A stretch of 64,000 nucleotides of DNA from Imbricaverruca yamaguchii (lineage: Eukaryota > Arthropoda > Thecostraca > Neoverrucidae), in contig JAOTOL010001321.1 of NCBI GenBank assembly GCA_034440575.1, positions 372,001-436,000 of the forward strand, read 5' to 3'. The notes under the pieces are model-generated. The model was not told where the DNA came from. It was given only the letters and a program-made list of their open reading frames with translations, and did not search any database. This document shows positions 1-11,062 of this stretch, piece after piece (positions within the stretch are counted from its first letter, which is position 1; every line of letters begins with the position of its first letter). The translations under genes and the position numbers were made by a program.

Positions 1-210
1 ACACGCCCGAGGCCGAGCCGGAGGAGGGCGACGTCCGCTCGCGCCAGGAGCGCGGCTCGCTGGACGCGCTCAGCTCCTACTCGCTGTACATGGACAAGGA
101 TCTGCGCTACTACTTCCAGCACCCCTACTTTCGCCTCGTCGTGGCTTACTTCGTGATTTTCTGTAATTTTCTACTGTTCGCCGAGGACCCCGTGTCGCAT
201 AGTCATGCTG
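1..210 (+). CDS. TMEM117: TMEM117 exon 1 (partial): N-terminus and first membrane segment
   Basis: The frame starts at base 3 and runs open to the donor GTGAGT at 211, ending in phase 1. The Met at 90-92 aligns with the family start (MDKDLRYYFQHP). The 29 codons before it are also open and rich in charged residues (PEAEPEEGDVRSRQERGS), so the true start may lie further upstream. Residues about 16-30 from that Met form membrane segment 1 (LVVAYFVIFCNFLLF), followed by the family motif AEDPVSHS. The exon is GC-rich in third codon positions. The exon is complete at its 3' side only. Confidence 0.92.
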
Positions 211-1121
211 GTGAGTACACCGAGATGAAGTGTCGTGCTTATTGATCGTGTGGTTTAGAATGAGGTGCATGAGGAATTATTACCGGGGGATGCACGTTTG
301 CACATTACCTTGCACTTGTGCTGCACTTTAGGCTCCTTGGACAACTTGTGCATAGGGCTGACGCTACACCAGTATTTGAATCAACATGTTCACAGATGTT
401 TCGTCATTTGATTACGAACGTTTCAGTAGCAAAGAAACTTCGTCAGCATCGAAATGAACATGTCGCGGTCCGATATCGTGGTGCATATCAATTAGAGACC
501 AAAGGACAAGTTGGAAACAGGCTGCCAAAATAGCCAGCCAATGTACAACAGGTGGACATTTCTGAGTGCCAACTGTTTCAGAGTTCAGCAGCAGCACATA
601 CCATCCCTTCATATTCAAACGGTTAGCGTAAACACGATGTGTTCAGAATACAATCGGAAACTCAGTCCTTTGTTTTGTTGATGGGTGTTCAATCAGAAAC
701 CGATTTCGATATGAGGAATAATTTTCATTAAACACCTCGTGACAGAACTGTAAACTCATACTTGAGGTATTAGCATATTTTGCATGGCCTCATTTCCAAA
801 ATTCGAGGTGCACCGTAGCGCAAAGTTGCAGGTAATTTGTTAATATATCCATATATATATGCATAGCAGATGAATTAAGAATAGTAAAGACCAAGGTATG
901 AACATCAAAGTCAAGATCCGGCTTTTCTCCTGTATTCCCCGTGCACGTTGGTGGAAGGTTACGTACATTTGCAGACGTGCTTTTCCACTCAGCACAACAA
1001 ATACTTTCCCAATGGGTTCTATGTTGAACTTCGGAGGTGCTCGGCAAGTTCCAGGGATGCACAGGCAAACCTAATAGAATGCACCTATCCACCAATACCT
1101 ATGCACGTGCATTCCATGTAC

Positions 1122-1237
1122 AGGGATGCGGAGCCGGGAAAATTTTGGGACGGCTTCGGCTCCGACTCCGGCTCCGGGAAAGTATCCCGGCTCCGGCTCC
1201 GGCTCCGGTTCCGGCTCCGGCTCCGGCTCCGGCTCCG
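1122..1237 (+). repeat. GGAGCC/GGCTCC foldback repeat, copy 1
   Basis: The element starts AGGGATGCGGAGCCGGGA, passes an AT-rich centre (AAAATTTT) and continues as repeated GGCTCC hexamers. The two arms are complementary, so a hairpin is possible. A second copy lies 0.6 kb away in the opposite orientation. Confidence 0.65.
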
Positions 1238-1803
1238 TACATCTCAAACATGATCGATCCATTAAGTAAGAGCTAGGGGGATGTAATAGAAGTTAGCCGC
1301 GAACACTCAGAGGCACAAACTTCAGACAATTATAAGCAACTTTCCCATATAAACCCTGTATCTATCTCTAAATAAACACCCGCCCCCTCCCAAATCACTT
1401 TTCGGTGTTATGCCCTCGTAAACTGACGCTCGCTTCGTGCCGTATTGGGGAAATCAGAAGAGGGGAGACTCGAATCAACAACACTCCCCATCCCGTGAAC
1501 GGTCCAAGGAACACCATTGTTGTAAATTGTAATGTTTGACCTCATATCTAATAATGTACAACAACCCGTTGATGGTGGAAACAATGAACTTAACTAAACT
1601 AAACATGGAACTATTGCATTGACTACTGAGGCTAGAATATGGTTATTGGTTATTTTACCATCATTTGATGATATTTTCATATGTTACTCGTAATTTAACA
1701 TTTTGGCTTTTAAGAATGCGTTTTCATACCATACCATACCATACCTTACTAGGTATAATGTGTTCATTTCACGTTTACTAATTTTGTTTAATTTGAACTC
1801 TTT

Positions 1804-1903
1804 CGGAGTCGGAGCCGCCCTGTTTTTGACGGCCCCGGCTCCGACTCCGGCTCCGAATAAAATGTCCCGGCGGCTCCGGCTCCGGCTCCGGCTCCGCATC
1901 CCT
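1804..1903 (-). repeat. GGAGCC/GGCTCC foldback repeat, copy 2
   Basis: On the minus strand this begins AGGGATGCGGAGCC, the same terminus as copy 1, followed by GGAGCC hexamers, GGGACATTTTATT and a further GGCTCC-type arm. The shared terminus and centre show it is the same family and not just simple sequence. Confidence 0.65.
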
Positions 1904-2403
1904 ACCTACATGTGTCCTGAATTTCCTGAGTCAATGTGCATTCACATAATTTTTTTTTCCAACTCCAACTACTGAAATGCGTGTGGATTGCAGCAAGTTG
2001 ACATTATCAAAAGTAAGCGCCTTTGTTACATCCTTTGTCTGCCCAAGCCAACCGATAAGGGCCTAATGTGCCATGCATGTACATGAAACACGATATTACA
2101 GAACATAGCCGATACTGTGATCATCATTAGGCTGATGTCCACCATCCTCCACCCCACGGAGCCATGGCCTCCTCAAGCCATTCAACCGCTCCCCACAGCT
2201 TACACCACCTGTGTGCGTTGTGGTCCTAAATTTGTACTCCGCTATGAATTACAGCGTCCTTGAAATCAAACTAGCCAATGACATCATCACTGGTTGGGGG
2301 AGGATGCTTCACCGAGTATCCGGCAGCAGATACCAGCTTGTAACGGTTCAGGGCAAGGAAACATTGGCGCGGCGGACACCTCGTTCAGGACAAAGTTGAA
2401 ATT

Positions 2404-2712
2404 GCCGCCCCGGTAGCTCAGTTGGTAAGAGCGCTGGCCTGAACTGGCCTCCCTGTACTGGCAACACAGGGTTCGAGTCACTTCGCGCGCTCGCGTTTAG
2501 CCCCCGGTCGGGAGTGTCAGTTGGCAGCTGGCCCGATAAGGCCGGGGTCGAGCTACCGGGCGGCATGTTAAACTTTCTGTCTAAATTCTGCCGTTGAACT
2601 GGAGTTCATGGATCGGGTGGTGGGGCCAGGGTTCACGCAACAAGCTCTGCTTAACAATAGAACCCTGGTTCCTCAAGCCACCCCAGCAACAATTCGTATT
2701 TTTTTTATTGGA
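2404..2712 (+). mobile_element. SINE family A, copy 1 (tRNA-derived)
   Basis: The head reads like a tRNA, with an A box in GGTAGCTCAGTTGG and a B box GGTTCGAGTC. The tRNA-unrelated body contains CTGGCCCGATAAGGCCGGGG and GAACCCTGGTTCCTCAAGCC and ends in a T-rich tail. Two other near full-length copies in the window share head and body in the same order. No clear target-site duplication was found. Confidence 0.88.
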
Positions 2713-3523
2713 CAGTTCGCGATCTCAACTTGAATCGCATCCACCCTCCGTGCGGCGCAGCAATTGGGAACAGTGTAGAGACCAAGTGCTTCTCAGCATG
2801 AAAATAAAAAGGTTGTTTACCTCGATAGGCGCTACCAGTAGGACATACCGTCGAATGAGAGGTTCATCAGGACCGGCACCAACGGGATATGGTGGGCCAA
2901 CGATGCATGAGTGAAGAGTGCATTTGCGTTGTGGGCGAAGTTCGAATTTGCGAAAGAATGCCACCGGCGAAATTTGTTATCGAATAAACCAACGATATTT
3001 TGTTCGAACCCACTAGATGCTGTTTTGTTCCGGACGAACTTTTTCCTCAGGCAAGCTTTTGTTCGGGACCAAGTTCTGCCCTAGCCAAGTTTTTGTCCCG
3101 CACCAACTTCTGCCGCAGCCAAACTTTACACGTTGGAGCTTTTGCCACTTTTTGTTTGCATGCCAAGGGGTGTGTCCCTGAACAACCTCCCTCCTTTAAG
3201 TGTGAACGTGAATTCCTGCCATGCAAATTTTCCCTATGCGAACTTTTGTCTCATACGACTTTTGTCCCATGTAAACGTTTGCCACGCGGACCTATGTTTG
3301 ACGACATGAGCCATGCGTTTCGATTGTACGGAAATTTGTAAGGACAGGATCAGCCACTGATGGTATCACTGAAATGGGGAAAAGACGATTCCTTGCAATA
3401 CCAAAATACTAATGAAAATTTTAAACTAAAGAAATGGCCTCCCATAGGTTGAAATTCAACCCAGAAAGTGGCGCGCGCTGAAAGGATTCGACGGAATACA
3501 AGCACGGAAGCAAATAGTTCATA

Positions 3524-3611
3524 TTAACCCGTCCCGTCTCGGGGGGTCTTCAATCGCCCCCCCCCCCGAGGCGGGGTGTGAGGATTTGACCGGAAAGACG
3601 GCGCGGGTTAA
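3524..3611. mobile_element. 88-bp TTAA-bounded MITE-like element
   Basis: The element begins TTAACCCG and ends CGGGTTAA, with imperfect inverted ends (TTAACCCGTCCCGTCT against TTAACCCGCGCCGTCT on the other strand) around a C-rich centre. TTAA targets with CCC..GGG ends are typical of piggyBac-type transposons, so a nonautonomous relative is plausible. The right half recurs at 8305-8380 and, inverted, at 63164-63240. Confidence 0.55.
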
Positions 3612-3696
3612 GGCAGATCTTGGTTGTCGTTTTATTGTACCCAGATGGCGACAATTTGAAGTGTTTCCAAATAAATGGTCTAGTTGACTAACACGC

Positions 3697-4182
3697 ACCC
3701 TGGAGGGCCTCTGAAAATTACGCGCACTGAAGGGGGGAGCGGATTCCGCCCCCCTAAGGTCTCGGCTCCCATTAAGACTAGAGCAACGAGGGTTCGCAGG
3801 GTGGATGGGCACGATAGTTAACTCTATTGTATGCAAATTTCGTAACCTTAGGTCAATATCTTCAAGGTCAAATGATGTCAAAATAGCAAAATGTTCTGGT
3901 TTTGCGTAGCTTGGCTTGCCATTGTTATGGATCGCTGTGATTGTGTTTAAATGCTCCAAAATTGGGAATAATGATGCCTTGGACATTACCAATGATGCAA
4001 TACATATGCCAGATCCGCCATTTGACCTCAGGTCACCGATATGGGAGCAGTTTATCAGGTCATTACCTACTCCAGTTACCGGAACCGGGCTGCACACCTG
4101 ACAGCTCCGTTGAGCGACTCGGCACAACCTGCTTCGCAAAGAAAGGAGTGAAATACATGAATGAAGTATAGAAACGCTTAGA
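3697..4182 (+). repeat. Dispersed repeat C, copy 1
   Basis: About 490 bp shared with 6848-7332 and, inverted, 46955-47340. Common landmarks are AAAATTACGCGCACTG, GGCGGATTCCGC-like runs, AATATCTTCAAGGTCAAA, GTTATGGATCGCTGTGATTG, GGTCATTACCT, GTTACCGGAACCGGGC and AAAGAAAGGAGTGAAATACA. No tRNA head, terminal inverted repeat or coding domain is recognised, so the class is unknown. Confidence 0.8.
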
Positions 4183-6847
4183 CACACAACGACAAACAGT
4201 AGATTTCCGGATGTGGAGGGAATAACATGCAAAGTGACAGCTGGTTGACAGCTGGTTTTCTCCAACGACAGCTCGTTGACAGGCAATCACGGTGGTGTAT
4301 TCAACAACAGCTGGCTGATAGTCAGACCATCGGGTAGCACGTCAGATACCTTCTACGACTTGTCGATGGTCTGTCGTATCTGGGTATTACATCGGATTAT
4401 ATGAGCGAGCTAACAGCATCACATCAACATCCTCGGCAGAGAACCAAATTTCAGAGTAAGCCATCATACTTACAACCGTAGCAAAAACTGATCCGATTCA
4501 GTGCAACTGTCTCCACCCTCGCCAAAAGCGAACTCGTCGGCCACGTACGGCGCACGTGCTGTACAACAATTCACCATGCTTGCAATTCCCAACATAGCAT
4601 AGGTTCCATGGATTTGTCTCATGGCCGCCGGGCTTAGTTTAGCTAGACTCCTTAGCTGCGCACGCTCAGAACGGCATTGACATCGCAGTTGAAAATGTGC
4701 CGGCCGAGCAGCCTGACTCGATCCACACTGGTCATGGACACACACGTGTCGCTGGCCATGCGATCGCTGGCCGATCGATCCCACATCGCCATTTCGCTGT
4801 GCGGACACCGTAAGTGCACCCACATTAGCCCTTACCGGAACAGCAACAGAGATTGAGTGGCCATTAGCGTAAATATGGGGGTGAAGGTTGGGAGACATCA
4901 ACCAAAAGGGCGTAGCTAATTCCGAGGGAAACGATAGGAAAAGAAACGCTGCAGCAAACCAAGTGAGTGACGTTTGAAAACGTGACGGTCGGGTACATTT
5001 ATGTCAATGCGAAATATTTTCAAGTCAGTGACAGGATTTATGCCATGGTCAAAATTGGATGGTCCAGTTTTCCTCACGGGTTTATTTCTTCCTTTCGTTA
5101 ATGTATATTTCGGATTAAGCATGTGTCCGATTCAACTGTCCCCCCCCCATTCCGTCAGGGTGTGGATCCATTCCCAAATTTCTTCCTCTCCGCAGTGTAT
5201 CCTGGACTCCACATTCGCCCTGTGTAGTTTTCACCCTCCTACCCCATCACTCATCTATCAGGCTGGGGATCCTCTCTCTAATGTTTTCTCGACTCACCAT
5301 GGGCCCCATGTAGCGATCGCCGCTCTCCTTCCATCTCTAAGGTCGGGGGTCTGGTCAAAATATGTATTGTGTACATGCATACTCTCACCCTCACCCCGGT
5401 CGACTTAAAAAAGGGTTGCACCTGTGCAGTAGCTACCCCGGGTATCAATTAATCTAACTTAACGTTACAAAACAGCAAGGTAGTGCATCACAATCCAGTT
5501 CAGCAAGCATCCATATGCAACCGCTCACCCTATGACTTAGGGTGAGGGGTTGGACATGGGATGCCCACACCCTAACACCTCACCCTATGACACAAGCAGT
5601 TATTGGCGCAACAACTTCAGTACGCAAATCATCCGCTGTTCATTCCTACCATTTAGTAGTTCAGTTTGCATTGATCCGCAGATACTAACGGCTAGAGTTA
5701 ATGCATGAGAATATGTCGTAGTTTCCTCCAGTTTTATTCAATTTTAACAGTTCAAAGGTGAAATCGAATGAATTGGGAAGTCCATGTGTTTGCATCCTAT
5801 TAAATATACGCAGGCTAAGATTGTTCAAATTTTTCATGCGTATAAGGGCGAAGTGTAGTTGACACGGTAGGTACGCATTGTTGTTGCAAACATTAAATAT
5901 TTCACGTCAAATCCGAGATAAATCTTTTTTTTTCAATATGTACGATTGCATCAATTGCATTAATGCATTCAGGAGATGTATACGAAAGCACACAAGCAAT
6001 TTACTGTGAAACATCCTGCATATCATACACACCACCGCAATTACACGTAATCTGGCGATCACGCCGTTGACCCCGACTCAGTTGGAAGCGTTGTGTGCAG
6101 CGTTGTTCTAAAGCTGCTCCCACCCCTGCGCATTGTTTTGTTAGCTGCATTTCGGTCACGTACCCGCTGTTTGGCAGCCGCTTCCTTGCTGCGATTATAA
6201 TTGGTGGAGGGCGGATTTAACGAGATGGTCCGGTGTTTTCTGAGTGGTGGTAGTCGGCTGCGGTGCAGTTGGCCGCCCGCAAGATTTCACACAAGCTGTT
6301 GACGATCGCCATCAGTAGTGGTTTGCTGTATATGCGACACCTGAATAGTCTCGGAACATTGAGCCTATTCGCTTTACAAATGGCATGAAAAATACACTGA
6401 TGCTTAGCTTGTGCACTAACTATTTGTGCTCTAAAGCAGATAAATTGCTTCATTTTGTGCAGTTGAGTTTTGCCACATATTCCGTAAAGTTCTGTACTTA
6501 TAACACCTAATAGGAGATGGAATGAACACAATCATAATAGGTTTGACTGATTGTTCCGTGGGTGCATTGAGCCAGGGAACAAAGACTTGAATGTATATAC
6601 CAGCTCGAGCCTTGCCTCATGTATCGCAACGCGACTTGTGGACGATGCCTTGGCGCCAGATATCCTTTCATAGCTATCATTTTGACGCAGATGTTCAGTC
6701 ATGTTCACCGTGCTGTTTGTCCGATAGTATAATAGCACGTTTCAGCACTTTCATCTTTTGAATTTCGACGTTACAGGACAATGTCATCGTCCCATGTGGC
6801 ATTGTAGCCCAATTGTCATAAGATACCACTCATAAGAGGGTACAATT

Positions 6848-7332
6848 TTCAGTGGAGGGGCTCTAAAAAATACACGCACTGGGGGGCGGATTCCGCTCTC
6901 CCCTAAGATCTCGGCTCCTATTAAAGCGGAAATAACGAAATTCGCAGGGCACATGGGTACAGTAGTGAAATACATTGTGTGCAAATTTCATGACCTTCGG
7001 TAAATATCTTCAAGGTCAAATTAGGTCAAAATATCAAAATTTTCTGGTTTTCGTGGCTGGGCTTGTCATTGTTATGGATCGCTATGATTGCGTTTAAACG
7101 CTCCAGAATGGGCATCACTGATGTTTTGGACATTACTAAGGGTGCAATACAGATGCTTGACCGGGAATTTGACCTCAGGTCATCTATATAGCAGCACTTT
7201 ATCAGGTCATTACCTGCTCCAGTTACCGGAACCGGGCGGCCCACCCGACTTCTCCGTTGGGCGTCTGGGCGCAATCGGCTTCGTAAAGAAAGGAGTGAAA
7301 TGCATGAATGAAGTATGGAAACGCTTAGTATA
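6848..7332 (+). repeat. Dispersed repeat C, copy 2
   Basis: Collinear with copy 1 across its whole length, with substitutions and small indels. The + frame from about 7160 to 7320 is open in both copies and keeps similar residues (LSGHYLLQLPEPG, KKGVK.MNEV), but the minus frame is also open in both, so this may only reflect recent common origin. Confidence 0.8.
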
Positions 7333-7615
7333 GGGAGTAGTTTTCAGGATGTGTAAGGAGTAACGTGCAAAGTGACATCAATCGCATGACAGTCATTTGC
7401 ATTTGTTACAGCATTCCAGTTGACCAAGTTTGGTTATATTAATCTGTCATGAGCTTGACCTGACTTGACCTTGGTGACCTAACATCACTTTGAAACTATA
7501 TAGCATGACATTATACTTGAAACACGTCGTTAGTGTTTTCAAGCACTCTTACCTTTTGCCAATATACGGGAAGTGCACCCGCGCCGATTTTTGTGGTCTG
7601 GCGCTGCGAATTTTT

Positions 7616-8380
7616 TTAACCCTCTGGTCTCGGGTCTCGGGTGGTCTACAACCGCCCCCTCCGGTTTGTTTTCGCGGATAGCGGACGAACGGCTCACGGC
7701 AGCGCTCCCAAATTTGGCATACCTTTTCCCACATTAATTTGACATGCTGATTCGAAATGTTTAGGTCAGGTCGTCTAGGGTCAACGAGTTAGTCAAGGTC
7801 AAGTGAGGTCACCTCCGAAAAAGTTCAACTAGTCACGCTTTAACGGATACAGATATGTTAATGAAACTTTCAGCGTTTGCTTATCTTTACGGATGCAACA
7901 AAACGTACGAATGGAATTTTTTTTTCTTTTTTTCTCTTTTTTTTCAACATCGTTTCTCGGTCTGCTCTACGCATTGGAAAACGAAAATTAAACAATACTT
8001 GAGAACACAAAATTTTGAAATTTCAAAAAAATGAAATTTGTATTTTTAGGGGACCAAATAAAATTATAGCCCTGGTCGGTTTCGTTGTCCTTTTCTCATT
8101 CCAAATACATTTTGTTTTTCATGTATCCCCAAAATGGACTCCCAGAATGAAAAACATATTGTAAGTCGTGAAAAGTCGTGAAAATCTAGCCCCCTGGTGA
8201 CGTCACTTTTGGGGGAAATTGCTTTGGAGGGTGGACTTGGACCCTACTCGTCGAGCGCTTTCCGATGACACCTCTTTCGTCTTCGTGCGATGCTTAGTTT
8301 TGATTTTAGAGGGGGTCTTCACCCCCCACCCCCCCCGAGACGGGGTGGGAGGATTTGACCGGAAAGACGGCACGAGTTAA
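7616..8380 (+). mobile_element. Longer TTAA-bounded element related to the 88-bp MITE
   Basis: The left end TTAACCCTCTGGTCTCGGG and the right end GACCGGAAAGACGGCACGAG+TTAA match the two ends of the 88-bp element at 3524. The 765-bp interior has no transposase frame. Its part from about 7925 to 8380 matches 63164-63620 in inverse orientation, including GTTTCTCGGTCTGCTCTA and CCGATGACACCTCTTT-like blocks. Confidence 0.5.
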
Positions 8381-8623
8381 TTTAACCTCCCCTAACTAGA
8401 AAAATTTCCGGCAGATTTTCGTTTTTCTTGCTTTAACCAACGCGACTGTCATTTTTAGGTAGGTACACAAACAATAGCGTGTATCAGCCGGTAAAATCTG
8501 GAGTTAATTACGAAAAACCTAAGGGGTGGGTGGATTTCGCCCCCCCCTCCAGGGCGCATATTAGTGCAGTTATGGCAATATCATGTTTCGGCACAGCCTT
8601 CACATGCAACAGGGGCCACGTTC

Positions 8624-8799
8624 CTCGGGGTCAGTCGCTGGAGGCTGTGACGACCGAGCGTCGGCACTCCGCGGGGACGGCTCGGGGTCAGTCGCTGGAG
8701 GCTGTGACGACCGAGCGTCGGCACTCCGCGTGGACGGCTCGGGGTCAGTCGCTGGAGGCTGTGACGACCGAGCGTCGGCACTCCGCGTGGACGGCTCGG
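8624..8799 (+). repeat. 57-bp minisatellite, 3 copies
   Basis: The unit starts CTCGGGGTCAGTCGCTGGAG at 8624, 8681 and 8738 and is almost identical between copies. Because 57 is a multiple of three, several frames stay open on both strands and make artificial repeat proteins of 80-150 codons. Confidence 0.95.
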
Positions 8800-9327
8800 A
8801 CCCAACCGCAGCCGGGACGGCAGCACTGCGGATCACATAGCGATGCAAATATTATCGCGCGCCCTCTTCAATCGCCGGTGGCTGGACGACGGACGCACGA
8901 GGCTCCGCGGCACGGCTCCGTACCGACACAATCACCGCCGTAGATCGGCCCCGGCCGCGACTCAACAGCGACGGAGTGTAGTGTGGAGAGAGCAGCGGTG
9001 CGGGCCTAACGACAGCCGCGCCAGCCTCCTTCCAGTGAGGATTGCTTTACACACGACTGCGTTTCATCGCTATCGTTTGATGCGCTTGGCCACGCTACCA
9101 TATTTCGTGATCGTCCGCGGTACGGTGAAGGTTCTTTCAGCGCCATGGCGTTATCTGTGATCCTGGTTTCGGTAAATATTGAACATGCAGCGTACAGAAA
9201 AGTTTCCTTCCCGGATCGGCCTGAGTGACCGATTGTTATTGGCTCTACAAAGCACCGACCGCTTTCGTCATATAGCATCGTCGATCTCCCACGCCACCAT
9301 GGCCGAAAGCAATGAGCGGCTAGAGAT

Positions 9328-9395
9328 GGGACTCGAACCACAACCTTTTGGCCGGGTGACCAACACTCACTGTGGCACTCTTGGCTGGCTTGCCA
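9328..9395 (-). mobile_element. tRNA-like SINE remnant
   Basis: On the minus strand the sequence has a B-box-like GGTTCGAGTCCC preceded by GTGTTGGTCACCCGGCC, similar to a tRNA head. The A-box region is degraded and no second copy is seen, so this is tentative. Confidence 0.4.
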
Positions 9396-9719
9396 TAGCT
9401 GTGCATGGCCGGGAATGGTGGATTTGGCACTTTTGGTACCGATCAGCTCCTACTCCACTGAGTCAGACATGCTGTGGTGTCAACCGAACCGGATGTCTCC
9501 TCGTGTCGTACCCCCCCCCCCCACCACACCCCCGAGTTGGCTGGTGACACGCGTGGGGGGACACGGAACTGAGACGATGCTTAAGTCCAACCGGATCTTG
9601 ACGGAAGGTGTCGGGGGGGGGGGTCACATCACCAATAGCGTATCGACCGCTCGTGAAGTTAGTGTGCTGGCCATCTAGTGGAAGCTCACCTTCACGAAAC
9701 AAAAACGTTGGAGGATTGC

Positions 9720-10140
9720 CAACATTAGTGTTACTGTTGGCATGGGTGACACTGACGCCATTGTGAGTACGGGTGACATTAGTGGCATCGATAACATTCC
9801 TGGCATTGGTGTCACTGGTGACGTCAATGGAAATGGTGGCATTGCTAGCATTGCTGACATCAGTGACATCAGTGGCATTGATGATATTTATGATATTGAG
9901 TAACGTTGGTGGCATCGGTGACTCTGGTGTCATTGGTGACATTGGCACCATCAGTGGTATCAGTGGCATCAATGACGTTGGTAGCATTTGCGATATTCGT
10001 GACCTTTGGTGACACTGGCGATATCGGAGACACCGGCGCCATTGGTAGCATTGATGCCACCATTGTCGTCAGTCACATGAGGCGCATCAGCTACATCAGT
10101 GATATTAGTGGCATTGGGTGGCATTGGTGATATCGATGAG
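9720..10140 (+). repeat. Degenerate triplet-based satellite (GTGACATTGGTGGCAT type)
   Basis: Short units built on GGT/GGC, GAC, ATT and AGT with lengths that are multiples of three. All resulting frames on both strands are open and read like IGDIGTISGI or MLPTSLMP. This explains the overlapping frames here. Confidence 0.75.
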
Positions 10141-10489
10141 GCTGGCAACACTGATAGGCCCACGACGTTGTTGCGAGCAGCAAGTGAAATAGCGAAAGAT
10201 GACTCGGGATGGTAGGCAAGACGCGAAGCGGCATGTCTGCGAGTGGCTTTGAAACAGGAAGTGAGGTGAGGTGACACCAGGAGGTCGTTCAAAGAGCGTG
10301 AGGTGAGAGATGAAACAGCTTGTCAGGAGGCCGTATCATCTAGAAGGCCCGGCAAGAAGAAAATCGGCATGTTGGACGGTGACCCTGAAAGGGCAAGCGA
10401 GGACCGCAACACATGGACGTGACTCTGACTCTGATTAGTAAGGCGCTGAGGCGACATACTGCGAAGTGACTCCGGGAGGAGAAGCAAGG

Positions 10490-10660
10490 GGAAGAATGCA
10501 GTGACACGATCCTACGAGGAAGGTGAGAAGTCGATTGACGTGATGTTATCCTGGGAGGTGGAGTGATAATTAAAATTCAGTAAAACGATCCTGGGAGGGA
10601 AATCAAGAAGTATAATCCAGTGACGCGATCCTGGGAGGGGAAGTGAGGCGTGCAGCGACA
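10490..10660 (+). repeat. Degenerate repeat of about 55 bp
   Basis: Three to four divergent copies share CAGTGACGCGATCCTGGGAG followed by a GGAAGTGAG-like end. It directly precedes the 43-bp minisatellite. Confidence 0.6.
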
Positions 10661-10680
10661 TGTCAGGCACAGTGACGCGT

Positions 10681-11062
10681 CAGCCCACACACACTGCTAC
10701 TGCTGCCTGCATCAGCCATATGTCAGACCACACACACTGCTGCTGCTGCCTGCATCAGCCATATGTCAGACCACACTCACTGCTGCTGCTGCCGGTGTCA
10801 CCCCTGCGTCAGCCCACACACACTGCTACTGCTGCCTGCGTTATCCCTGCGTCAGCCCACACTCACTGCTACCTGCGTTATCCCTGCGTCAGCCCACATC
10901 CACTGCTGCTGTTGCCTGCATCAGCCATATGTCAGCCCACACACACTGCTACTGCTGCCTGCGTCACCCTTGCGTCAGCCATGCGTCAGCTATACGTCAG
11001 CCATGCGTCAGCCATGCGCCAGCTATGCGTCAGCCATGCGTCAACCATGCGTCACCCCACAC
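10681..11062 (+). repeat. 43-bp minisatellite followed by an 11-bp repeat
   Basis: Seven units begin CAGCCCACACACACTGCTAC and end in either TCAGCCATATGT or TATCCCTGCGT. From about 10977 the array passes into short CAGCCATGCGT units. The three overlapping frames of 140-160 codons are artefacts of this array. Confidence 0.93.

Noticed and set aside
2404..2480. Functional tRNA gene
   Set aside because: A and B boxes are present but the acceptor stem does not close and the same unit with a long body recurs, so it is a SINE head.
3519..4286. 255-codon minus-strand open frame
   Set aside because: It runs through the TTAA element and repeat C; the equivalent frame in repeat C copy 2 is short and the sequence matches no family I know.
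5520..5595. Short inverted motif around TCACCCTATGACTTAGGGTGA
   Set aside because: Arms are only six to eight bases with a repeated CACCCTATG nearby; too weak to call a structure.
8479..8943. 154-codon frame and minus-strand partners
   Set aside because: Explained by the 57-bp repeat, whose unit is a multiple of three.
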